A DNA stretch of 64,000 nucleotides from Acidobacteriota bacterium (GTDB lineage: Bacteria; Acidobacteriota; Terriglobia; Terriglobales; Acidobacteriaceae), in contig JAJZME010000024.1 in NCBI GenBank assembly GCA_021803035.1, positions 1 through 64,000 on the forward strand, read 5' to 3'. Within the stretch, counting starts at the first letter, position 1; each line of letters opens with the position of its first letter. Made by a program: the position numbers and the translations under genes. Under the pieces are notes generated by a model. That model saw only the letters and a program-made list of their open reading frames with translations. It searched no databases and had not been told where the DNA came from. This document shows, one piece after another, positions 26,748 through 37,854 of the stretch.

Positions 26748-27500
26748 TCATTGAACAGACGAGTGCTCATCGAAGAGATGCGGTCTAGTATTTGCTCTTG
26801 TATCGCTGTCATCGAGTGCCGGTGGCAGCACGCGCTTTGACGCGGTCGCTGCATAGAGCGCAAGCTCGACACGCGTCGAGACTCCGAGCTTGTCGAAGAT
26901 GCGGAACAGATTATTCCGGATTGTGTGCTCGCTCAAGTGCAGCCTTTCCGCGATTTGGCGGTTGGTTAAAGCTTGTTCAACAAGACGAACCACCTGTTCT
27001 TCGCGCTTGGTCAGCAATCGAGCCCCCTTGGCATTGACAATCCGGGGAGGTGCGGACTGAGCAAAGGCCTCCAGCACCTGCAGCAACTCCGTACTGCTTG
27101 CCCAGATCTGACCGTCATTGACCCGATCCACACAGCGGCAGAGCTTTTCAATGCCGTCTCTCGTGGGGCAAAGTACTCCTCGAGCGCCGGCGCGGAAAGC
27201 AGAGACGATCAGATGGGCTTCGGCCCGCTCGAAGAGAATCACTCCCTTGACGCTCGGGCATGTTTCCTGGAGTTTCTGCATTGCCATAATCCCGCTGAGT
27301 GCGCCGTCCTCAAGGGCCGTGCTGATCAAGGCGATATCTACCGCCGTCTTGCGTACAGACAAGAGAACGTCACTGACGCTGGTTGCGCACGCAACGACGT
27401 GAAATCCGGCATGCTGATTGAGTGCCTGTGAGAATAATTCGGAATCCATCTTCCGCTCGCATGCTACAAGAATTGAGATTTGCCGCTGACCTGTTCGCAT
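26748..27500 (-). CDS. LuxR/NarL-type regulator with an atypical receiver domain
   Basis: The 250-residue protein has a receiver-like domain (about 8-135) and a LuxR helix-turn-helix: LTKREEQVVRLVEQALTNRQIAERLHLSEHTIRNNLFRIFDKLG within 163-206. Compared with NarL, the phosphoacceptor Asp is replaced by Ser60 (IALISTAL). The N-terminal acidic pair is missing (VACERK), and the switch Thr/Ser and Lys are replaced as well (LFERAEA, LCPTRD). It is thus a pseudo-receiver, likely controlled by another signal. ATG 27500 has AAGGAAGGA ahead. Its position directly upstream of the exopolysaccharide locus in the same direction suggests control of that locus (inference). Confidence 0.87.
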   Translation of the reverse strand: MRTGQRQISILVACERKMDSELFSQALNQHAGFHVVACATSVSDVLLSVRKTAVDIALISTALEDGALSGIMAMQKLQETCPSVKGVILFERAEAHLIVSAFRAGARGVLCPTRDGIEKLCRCVDRVNDGQIWASSTELLQVLEAFAQSAPPRIVNAKGARLLTKREEQVVRLVEQALTNRQIAERLHLSEHTIRNNLFRIFDKLGVSTRVELALYAATASKRVLPPALDDSDTRANTRPHLFDEHSSVQ

Positions 27501-28208
27501 AGATCCTTCCTTGCAGGGTATGCTTTTGGGCTGGACGGTGGGCACGAAGGAGAAAAGGCGAATCGAGCGTTCCCGGTCACTTGGCAATTCGCATGCTTGC
27601 CGCTCAAAGGCAGTGCCATCAGTCGAAAAGTTAGACCATTATAACTTGGAACGATGTTCAGTCAAGGAGGTAATTTGCAGGCTATGCCGGAGTAACTAAC
27701 TGAAGGGTACGAAGGCTCTATTACGAAGGCGCGACATGGAGCTACTGCAAACGGCACTATCAAAACTGACACAACTTCAACTGACGTCGCCACCAATGCG
27801 GCTCTGTTCGTCATCGATCTTGCATGGAACCTGATGCTGAAGTAAGAGAGCAGACCATGAGTGCCACGAGATGCGCGTTGGTTTCCTGATACTGAGGATG
27901 AAGATCCGGCACGCTGGCAGAGCGGGCAACGATGTTGCCTGGAACATAGCTGGACCTGCGCGGACAAGGTGCTTCCGTTGTAGAGTGCAGGCTGCCGGCG
28001 ATGATCGGGAACGGCGTGCGCGGCGGGGCGGAAAGAGGGCATGGTAGCGCGCCAGAGAGCCGGTCGCTTTTAGGGCGTGCTCCGGCGCGTCGCCGCCTCA
28101 AAGACTTAATCTTCCGAGGCGGCCCCACAACCAGGAAATCGAGGCGGATCATGCGGTGCGGAAAGACAGCACGGAGCGCGCGGATTTCAGCCCGCATCCT
28201 GTCGCGCC
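27501..28208. other. 708-bp region without a supported gene
   Basis: This is the upstream region of the LuxR gene and the tail of the PilZ gene. Short frames exist on both strands but none has a plausible product. A strong AAGGAGGT ribosome-site match at 27664-27671 (rightward) is followed only by a six-codon frame, so it is probably chance or a leader peptide. Confidence 0.5.
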
Positions 28209-29258
28209 TCAAAAAGCAGTCTTGGCTGGCGCGATTTCGTCCTGATGGGGTGGGAGCTGGCCGCTGCATCGCGTGTACAGCTCGAGGCCCGTGTTTGTGA
28301 GCGTTAGATTGGCATGGTCAAGGGGAGCAAAGCCCAACGGTTTGACTGTCAATTCCAGCAGGCCAAAGTCATGCAGGTCGTTCAATGCCCACTCAATTCC
28401 GGCCATCTTCCCGTTTTCCGCGATTTTCTTCATTTCGCCCATTGTGCAATGAAAGGCTTGGGAAAGGCTTGTTCCCGGCATCCAACCGCTTTCAATGGCT
28501 CTTTGGCCGCCAGCCATGAGGATGCGAACATGAAGTGGGCGCAGCATGAACAGCAAATCGACGAAAGTCAGACTGATCGAGTCTTCCGATCCGACGAGGC
28601 AGGAACTAGCAAGCAGGCCCGCCCAGCTTTGCCGCATCAGTTCTTCGCTCGTCTTTGACCCCGCTTCCAGTATCCGCCGAATGAGCGGCGCAGATACGCC
28701 GGTTCTCGGCGTGTAGCCTTTGGACACCAGGATTTCGTCGGCTTGAAGCATAACTTCCAACGCAGTCGCGCTTCGCTCGTCGCTCAGCTCTTTGGTAATC
28801 AGTTGCGAAATTTCGCCTGCGGCGGAAGGGGAGATGCGCATGAGAAAAGCGAGTGCCTTGGCCATACGGAAGACTTGAACTGCGTCATTTTGAGGAGTCA
28901 GCGTTACCGCTTTGGACATCAGGTCGAGCCACCCAAGGGTATCGATATATTGGGGCACAAAGGTCAGAGCGGCGCCGTCTTTGTCCGCCCAAACAACACT
29001 GGCTCGCAGTCTGATCCGCTGCTTGAAATTGCCGTCTATCCAGCCCTGACTTTGCAAAGTCAAAAGTACGGAAGTGCCTGGAGACCAGGGCTGGCCTGCC
29101 AGCAGGAAAACTCCTGTGGGGCTGATGTTCTTGATCTTGACCCGCTCCTCCTTCGTGCCTGTCCAGTAAAACGCATCAATTCCCCGTGGATGAACGCGTG
29201 CATCCCGGCGGCGCTCCGACAAACCAATCTTCACGGCTATTTTGCGAATGATCGACAT
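28209..29258 (-). CDS. PilZ-domain protein with an uncharacterised C-terminal domain
   Basis: The 349-residue protein has an N-terminal PilZ domain with an intact c-di-GMP signature: RRDAR gives RxxxR at 17-21 and NISPTG gives NxSxxG at 44-49. Residues about 120-349 form an alpha-rich region (AKALAFLMRISPSAAGEISQLITKEL, then LIRRILEAGSKTSEELMRQSWAGLLASS) that I do not recognise. The ending DFGLLELTVKPLGF to LTNTGLELYTRC looks winged-helix-like. ATG 29258 was preferred over an in-frame TTG at 29270; neither has a strong ribosome site. It may link c-di-GMP level to a cytoplasmic partner. Confidence 0.75.
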   Translation of the reverse strand: MSIIRKIAVKIGLSERRRDARVHPRGIDAFYWTGTKEERVKIKNISPTGVFLLAGQPWSPGTSVLLTLQSQGWIDGNFKQRIRLRASVVWADKDGAALTFVPQYIDTLGWLDLMSKAVTLTPQNDAVQVFRMAKALAFLMRISPSAAGEISQLITKELSDERSATALEVMLQADEILVSKGYTPRTGVSAPLIRRILEAGSKTSEELMRQSWAGLLASSCLVGSEDSISLTFVDLLFMLRPLHVRILMAGGQRAIESGWMPGTSLSQAFHCTMGEMKKIAENGKMAGIEWALNDLHDFGLLELTVKPLGFAPLDHANLTLTNTGLELYTRCSGQLPPHQDEIAPAKTAF

Positions 29259-29671
29259 AGCACGATGCAAACACCTTATCTCATGCGGGCAGGATAAAGA
29301 AAGCCGTTGTCGAACGATCTCCCAGGACGGCAGGAGCGTGCGCCGCTACGCGCGCCGCCAGGTTGCGGCACGGCCGCTTGCCAGGCTGTAATGCTTCCAA
29401 AGATTCGTCATACGCTTGAATTTCATTTGGAAAATCCTCACTTGCCGGAAGCAGCGCGCCATTGTGGATGGTTTCAATTCGAACAAGCCGCTGAATGCCG
29501 TGCGAAAACTGATATAGTGAATGGGGCTAACCCCTCAGGACTGGTCACCGATATGCGATCCTCACGCTGCAAATCTTCAGCAAAATCGAAATTGCAGTTT
29601 TCGTTTTGTTGATTTTAAAGAGGATAGCAAACTTTGACTTAGGTCTATTGAATCCACTCCTCGGAGCGGCA
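29259..29671. other. Divergent promoter region between the PilZ gene and carA
   Basis: This 413-bp region must contain the promoters of both flanking genes. No gene, riboswitch or strong hairpin is evident. The carA ribosome site (GGAG, 5 bases before ATG 29672) is at its right end. Confidence 0.5.
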
Positions 29672-30814
29672 ATGCAGGTAATCCTCGCGCTCGAAGACGG
29701 GCGCATCTTCCGCGGCCAAGGCTACGGCGCCCCAGCCGAATGCCTGGGCGAGGTCGTTTTCAATACTTCTCTTACCGGCTATCAGGAGATCGCCACAGAT
29801 CCCTCCTATGCCGGGCAGATCGTCGTTCTCACCAACCCTCAGATCGGCAACTACGGCACCAACCAGGCCGACAACGAGGCAGCGCGGCCTTTTATCGAGG
29901 GCCTGATCGTCCGTGAATTCTCGGCCATCAGCTCCAACTGGCGGTCGGAGCAGGTGACCGACGAGTACATGGAGCGGTACAAGATTCCGGTGCTGGCCGA
30001 GATCGACACACGCGCCCTGGTACGCCACCTGCGGGACAAGGGCGTGATGCGCGGCATCATTTCGAGCCAGGTCGAAGACCCGAATGCGCTGGTGGAACGC
30101 GCGCGGCTCATCCGGAAGATGGAGGGGACGGATCTGGCCCGCGTAGTTTCGACCAAATCCTCCTACCAGTTCGATTCGGCCGACGGGCGCAATCAGACCG
30201 GAGATCCATACCTGCCCGAGGTGACTGCAGACGCGTCCGAGGCAAAACTTCATGTAATTGCTTACGATTTTGGCATTAAACAAAACATTCTGCGCATGTT
30301 AACGCGTGAAGGATGCCGTGTAACGGTGGTTCCGGCCGAGACCACGGCAGAGGAGGCATTGGGGCTGAAGCCCGATGGCATCTTCCTGTCGAATGGCCCC
30401 GGCGATCCGGAGCCGGTGCAGTACGCGGTGAAGGCCATTCGCGACATGATGGGCCGCGTGCCGATATTCGGGATCTGCCTGGGGCACCAACTCTGCGGCC
30501 TGGCGCTTGGCGGCCGGACCTACAAGCTGAAGTTTGGCCATCACGGCGGCAACCACCCGGTGCGCAACAACTTTACCGGCAAGGTTGAGATCACGGCGCA
30601 CAACCACAACTTCGCGGTTGATCCGGACTCGGTCAACGCCAACGAAGTGGAACTGACGCATGTTGACCTGAATGATCAGACGCTGGAGGGGCTGCGCCAC
30701 AAGACGCTGCCGCTGTTCAGCGTGCAATACCACCCCGAAGCGGCGCCCGGCCCGCACGACTCGCATTATCTGTTCCGCGACTTCCGCAAGATGATGGAGG
30801 CGTGGAAGGGATGA
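29672..30814 (+). CDS. carA: Carbamoyl-phosphate synthase small (glutaminase) subunit
   Basis: The 380-residue subunit releases ammonia from glutamine for the large subunit, feeding arginine and pyrimidine synthesis. The N-terminal CPSase_sm domain opens with [16 protein letters not shown] and contains [11 protein letters not shown] and NYGTN. The C-terminal class I amidotransferase domain has the nucleophile in [12 protein letters not shown] and the His-Glu pair in [15 protein letters not shown] 29672 has GGAG ahead and starts at the first beta strand; the frame is open 22 codons further upstream without a good start. carB follows after 131 bp containing a terminator-like hairpin. Confidence 0.96.
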   Translation: MQVILALEDGRIFRGQGYGAPAECLGEVVFNTSLTGYQEIATDPSYAGQIVVLTNPQIGNYGTNQADNEAARPFIEGLIVREFSAISSNWRSEQVTDEYMERYKIPVLAEIDTRALVRHLRDKGVMRGIISSQVEDPNALVERARLIRKMEGTDLARVVSTKSSYQFDSADGRNQTGDPYLPEVTADASEAKLHVIAYDFGIKQNILRMLTREGCRVTVVPAETTAEEALGLKPDGIFLSNGPGDPEPVQYAVKAIRDMMGRVPIFGICLGHQLCGLALGGRTYKLKFGHHGGNHPVRNNFTGKVEITAHNHNFAVDPDSVNANEVELTHVDLNDQTLEGLRHKTLPLFSVQYHPEAAPGPHDSHYLFRDFRKMMEAWKG

Positions 30815-30850
30815 AGCGGAAGCGTCTTTGGGAGCACGAATGGAACGATG

Positions 30851-30879
30851 ACAGCGGGGCCGAGGCTCCGCTGTTTTTT
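30851..30879 (+). terminator. Terminator or attenuator hairpin between carA and carB
   Basis: Arms ACAGCGG (30851-30857) and CCGCTGT (30868-30874) enclose a further GC-rich pairing and are followed by a run of six T. This is a textbook intrinsic terminator on the + strand, 37 bp after the carA stop and about 70 bp before the carB start. It could limit carB read-through, or carB may have its own promoter. Confidence 0.8.
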
Positions 30880-30945
30880 GGGTAGATGGATTCGAGAAAC
30901 AAGAGCCAGACATTTTGAACCAAAGCGGATAAAGGGCAAAGAATA

Positions 30946-34257
<3,312 letters not shown>

Positions 34258-34339
34258 GATAAACCAGCGCCGGGCATGGCAGGCGTTGACGCGGACCGGG
34301 AATTCAGCGCCCTCAGGCGCCGCCAATTACAATAAGTCC

Positions 34340-35395
34340 ATGCTTTTGGAAGGTATCTTCGCCGCTGTTCCTACGCCGTTTTACTCCGACGAGCGCGTCT
34401 ACTACCGCAAGATTGAGGCCAATATGGCGCGCTACTCGCGCAGCCTGATGGCGGGCATGGTGGTGCTCGGCTCGACCGGCGAAGCCATGGCACTCGATGA
34501 TGCCGAGTCGCGCGAGGTGCTGCGCGTGGCCGCCGAAGCCACCGCGCCGGAAAAAGTCCTCATCGCCGGCGTCGGCCGCGAGAGCGTAAAGGGCACGGTC
34601 GAACTGGCCGAAGCCGCGGCCCGCTATCAATACGATGCGGTTCTCGTCAAAGCGCCCACCTACTACGCCACGCAGTTGCAGTCAGCCGGCGTGATGCGCC
34701 ATTTTCTGTGCGTGGCTGACCGCTCGCCGCTGCCCCTGGTCCTTTACAACATTCCCAAGTGCGCTCCCTTCGACATTCCCGTAGAAATGATCGCCGAGCT
34801 GGCCCAGCATCCCAACATCATCGCCATCAAGGACTCCAGCGGCAACCTGGACCGGATTGGCGCTACCGTGGAAGCCACGCGCAATGCGCCGCGGCGCACC
34901 GTGACCGTGACGCCGGTGTTTGAAGCGGTGACCGAGCGCATGCTGAAGGCGAAGAGCGAGGCAGCCGGCACCTTCGTTGCCGCAGGCGATCTGGCCGGCG
35001 GCACTGCGCTGGCTACGGCGCCTCCGTCTGCCGCGCCCAGGACGCGGACAAAGGAAGTCGGTTTCCAGACGCTGGTTGGCGCTGGCTCTCACGTTTTACC
35101 GGCGCTTCAGGCTGGCGCCTCGGGCGCGGTTCTTGCCTTCGCATCCTGCGCGCCAGAGGCCTGCCAGGAGATTTACATCGCCTGGAAGGATCACGACTTG
35201 AAGCTCGCCGAAGAAAAGCAACAGCATATTATCGAGGCGGAGCGGCGCATTGGCGCCGGCTTGGGGATCAGCGGCATCAAGTACGCCTGCGACTTCAACG
35301 GCTACTATGGCGGCCGGCCCCGCGCTCCGCTTGTTTCTGTGACGGCGCAAGAGAAGGCGGAGATTGAGCAGCTGCTTGCCGAGATCCGGAACTGA
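34340..35395 (+). CDS. DapA-family (Schiff-base) aldolase/lyase with an internal insertion
   Basis: The 351-residue protein has the DHDPS/NAL superfamily fold. It shows GIFAAVPTPF at the start, GSTGEA (44-49), the catalytic Tyr136 in LVLYNIP and the Schiff-base Lys164 in IIAIKDSSG. Between residues about 190 and 242 it carries an extra Ala/Thr/Pro-rich stretch (GGTALATAPPSAAP) not seen in standard members of 290-300 residues. Superfamily members include dihydrodipicolinate synthase and several sugar-acid aldolases; with sugar-acid genes next door the latter is at least as likely. ATG 34340 lacks a clear ribosome site; a TTG at 34286 is in frame. Confidence 0.85.
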   Translation: MLLEGIFAAVPTPFYSDERVYYRKIEANMARYSRSLMAGMVVLGSTGEAMALDDAESREVLRVAAEATAPEKVLIAGVGRESVKGTVELAEAAARYQYDAVLVKAPTYYATQLQSAGVMRHFLCVADRSPLPLVLYNIPKCAPFDIPVEMIAELAQHPNIIAIKDSSGNLDRIGATVEATRNAPRRTVTVTPVFEAVTERMLKAKSEAAGTFVAAGDLAGGTALATAPPSAAPRTRTKEVGFQTLVGAGSHVLPALQAGASGAVLAFASCAPEACQEIYIAWKDHDLKLAEEKQQHIIEAERRIGAGLGISGIKYACDFNGYYGGRPRAPLVSVTAQEKAEIEQLLAEIRN

Positions 35396-35556
35396 TCGAG
35401 AGAGCCGAAGAGCGCGGTGCCGCAATTCACCCGGTCCATTGCGCCGATCACACTGGCAGATACCCAAAAATCGATAGGCGCGCTCTGAGAGATGCCTGAT
35501 CATTCCCGAAAGAGGCACTCAAAAGCCTCCCCCGGGCGCATGGGCTTCGGTGCAGT

Positions 35557-35573
35557 ATTCCGTAAAGCGGAAT
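35557..35573. promoter_or_regulatory. Operator-like palindrome, copy 1 (ATTCCG-N5-CGGAAT)
   Basis: Arms ATTCCG and CGGAAT flank TAAAG. The same arms with the same 5-base spacing recur at 40602-40618. This copy lies 319 bp before the start of the racemase-like gene, in the 496-bp gap 35396-35891. No other gene in that gap is convincing. The TTCCG/CGGAA layout resembles sites bound by IclR-family regulators (family knowledge, not tested). No regulator gene of that type is present in the window. Confidence 0.7.
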
Positions 35574-35891
35574 TCACGGAATCTTGGAGCAGTCCGATAG
35601 CGGCGCCTCGATCGCTGCGGAACCGACCTGTCTTTCGCTGCTGATCAGGATCACGACTACGGGAAAGGCAAAGAACTTCTCTGTCCGAACGCCCCAGGGG
35701 TGGCGCACGGCTCTTCCGCACGTTGGAATTCGTACGGCTGGCGCAAGAACCGTGTCGCTCGCATTGCAATGGTTACGGTAAGGTGTGAGCAAATTGATTC
35801 CGGCTGGCGCGACCCTCATCAGTAGCGGCATCGCTCGATGCTCAGGCTCGAAGGCCGGAACAGACCGCTGCAATGACTGAAGGGTGAAAAC

Positions 35892-36590
35892 TTGTCCATT
35901 GAATCCACTCCGACGCTGGCCTTGATTCACACCAGCCCCACCTTGGCGCCGCTCTTTGGCGCGCTCTGCCTCCGGCACATTCCGGAAGCCAAGGTCTTCC
36001 ACATGGTCGATGAAAGCCTGATTCAAGACACGGTGCGCGCCGGAAGCCTGCGCAAGCAGACTATCCGCAGGGTGATCGATCAAATCGCTTCTGCTGAAGC
36101 CGCCGGAGCGGATGCAGTGCTGGTCACCTGCTCGTCGATCGGGCCCGGCGTCGCGCTGGCCCGCCAGATCTTCGATATTCCCGTGACGCGCATCGACGAT
36201 GCCATGGCGGAAAAGGCCGTCCAGGAGGCTTGCACCATCGGAGTGCTGGCCACACTTCGCACTACGCTTGATCCGACCACCGCGCTGATCCGGGAAAAGG
36301 CGGCCGAAGCCGGGCGAACCGTGGAATTGGTAGAATGCTTATGCGAGAAGGCATTCCCCGCAGTGCTCGCCGGCGATACCGAGACCCACGACAGCATTCT
36401 TCGCGAGGCATTGATCAACAAGCTTAACGGATTGGACGTAATCGTGCTGGCGCAGGCCTCGATGGCGCGTGTAGTCGCCACGCTGCCGCCCGGTACGCTG
36501 CGTTCGCCTGTGCTCTCCAGTCCGGAGCTGGCCGTTTTGCGCGCGCGCCAGATGATGATCTCGGCCCAAGTGATGAGGTCCAGCGCTTGA
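35892..36590 (+). CDS. Aspartate/glutamate racemase superfamily protein, function unassigned
   Basis: The 232-residue protein has the two-domain Asp/Glu/hydantoin racemase fold. It contains TLALIHTSPTL near the start, LVTCSSIGPG (Cys80) in the first half, and IGVLATLRTTLDPT in the second. The first catalytic Cys is kept. At the second position the sequence reads IVLAQASM (185-192) without a Cys, so a normal two-base racemisation is unlikely. It begins with TTG, with AAGGGTG ahead. The MFS gene starts inside its stop codon (TTGA). Relatives in this fold include single-Cys decarboxylases and isomerases. The role here is probably in the sugar-acid pathway with the RuBisCO-like enzyme. Confidence 0.8.
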   Translation: MSIESTPTLALIHTSPTLAPLFGALCLRHIPEAKVFHMVDESLIQDTVRAGSLRKQTIRRVIDQIASAEAAGADAVLVTCSSIGPGVALARQIFDIPVTRIDDAMAEKAVQEACTIGVLATLRTTLDPTTALIREKAAEAGRTVELVECLCEKAFPAVLAGDTETHDSILREALINKLNGLDVIVLAQASMARVVATLPPGTLRSPVLSSPELAVLRARQMMISAQVMRSSA

Positions 36591-37852
36591 GGCAGCGCCA
36601 CAAGGTTCTGGCCCTGCTGGGGATTCTTTCCGTCCTCACCTTCCTCGACCGCCTGGCGATTGCCGTATCCGGGCCGGGCATCCAGAGAGACCTGCACATT
36701 CCGCCACAGTACTGGGGCTGGATTCTGAGCGCCTACGTGCTCGCCAACGGCCTGTTTGAAATGCCTTCGGGCGCGATCGGCGACCGGCGCGGCCAGCGCG
36801 GTGAGTTAACCCGCATCGTTACGTGGTGGTCGGCATTCACCAGCCTCACGGGATGGTGCCGCGGTTTCTGGCAGCTTGTCTGCGTGCGCTTTCTCTTCGG
36901 CGTGGGCGCGGCGGGAGCCTATCCCAACTCCGCCGGCGTCATCGCGCGCTGGTTTCCCGCCCGCGAGCGGGCGCGCAGCCAGGGTGTTGTCTGGGCGGCC
37001 AGCCGTTTGGGCGGAGTGTTGGCGCCGCTGCTGATTGTGCCGCTGCAACTGTGGCTGGGCTGGCGGTCAGTCTTCTGGGTGCTGGGTGTGGCCGGCTTTG
37101 TCTGGGCGGCCGTCTGGTACCGCTGGTTTCGCAACCTGCCCCGGGAACATGCGGCAGTTACGGCGGACGAGCTGGAGGAGATTGGCGAAGTCCCGCCGGT
37201 TCGCACCCGAGAGCCGCTCCCCTGGGGCCAGCTTCTGCGCTCGCGCAGCCTGTGGCTCATCGTGTTGGCATACGGCTGTTACGGCTGCGGAAGCTGGTTC
37301 TATTACTCCTGGTTTCCGGTCTGGATGCTGCATAGCGCCGGCTTTCCTCTCGATGGCGTGCTTCTGACGTCGCTGCCCTTCGCGATGGGATTCATGAGCA
37401 ATCTTGCCGGCGGCGTTCTGGGCGACCGGCTCAGCCTTCGCTGGGGCGCAAAAACTGCATTGCGGGTCATTCCCAGCGTCTGCCTGACACTCGCGGCGCT
37501 GATTCTGGCGGCAATGGCCACTGTTCACGGCAAAGTCGCCATCGTTACGCTCTCCACGTTGGGTTTCGGCATGATGGACCTGATGCTGCCCTCCGCATGG
37601 GCCTTGTGCCTGGCCCTTGGAGGCCGCTTCAGCGGTACGGCCACGGGAATGATGAATACCGCGGGGCAGGCGGGCGGATTCCTGTGCACCGTGCTTTTTG
37701 GTTACGTCGTCCACGCCACGGGCAATTACGACGCGCCGTTGTGGCTGATTGCCGGCATGGTGTTGATTGCCGCAGTGGTGTTTTCGCGCATCGACTGCAC
37801 GCGCGGCGTGGATGCTGGCGCCGCACTGGAACCCGTCGTCGAGCCCGCGTGA
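36587..37852 (+). CDS. MFS transporter, anion:cation symporter type
   Basis: The 421-residue protein has twelve helices. The MFS loop 2-3 motif is GAIGDRRGQRG, and the family features GAAGAYPNSAGVIARWFPARERARSQG and FGMMDLMLPSAWALCLALGG follow. This organisation is that of the ACS group, whose members import organic and sugar acids such as glucarate, galactonate and tartrate with protons. It starts with TTG (36587), whose TGA overlap is the stop of the racemase-like gene; AGGT lies 7 bases ahead. The stop is only 2 bp from the convergent stop of the DUF1537 kinase. Likely substrate: the sugar acid used by the neighbouring enzymes (inference). Confidence 0.9.
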   Translation: MRQRHKVLALLGILSVLTFLDRLAIAVSGPGIQRDLHIPPQYWGWILSAYVLANGLFEMPSGAIGDRRGQRGELTRIVTWWSAFTSLTGWCRGFWQLVCVRFLFGVGAAGAYPNSAGVIARWFPARERARSQGVVWAASRLGGVLAPLLIVPLQLWLGWRSVFWVLGVAGFVWAAVWYRWFRNLPREHAAVTADELEEIGEVPPVRTREPLPWGQLLRSRSLWLIVLAYGCYGCGSWFYYSWFPVWMLHSAGFPLDGVLLTSLPFAMGFMSNLAGGVLGDRLSLRWGAKTALRVIPSVCLTLAALILAAMATVHGKVAIVTLSTLGFGMMDLMLPSAWALCLALGGRFSGTATGMMNTAGQAGGFLCTVLFGYVVHATGNYDAPLWLIAGMVLIAAVVFSRIDCTRGVDAGAALEPVVEPA

Positions 37853-37854
37853 AA

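Noticed and set aside
27664..27671. Strong ribosome-binding-site match AAGGAGGT on the + strand
   Set aside because: The following TTG/ATG frames stop within six codons; no protein is supported.
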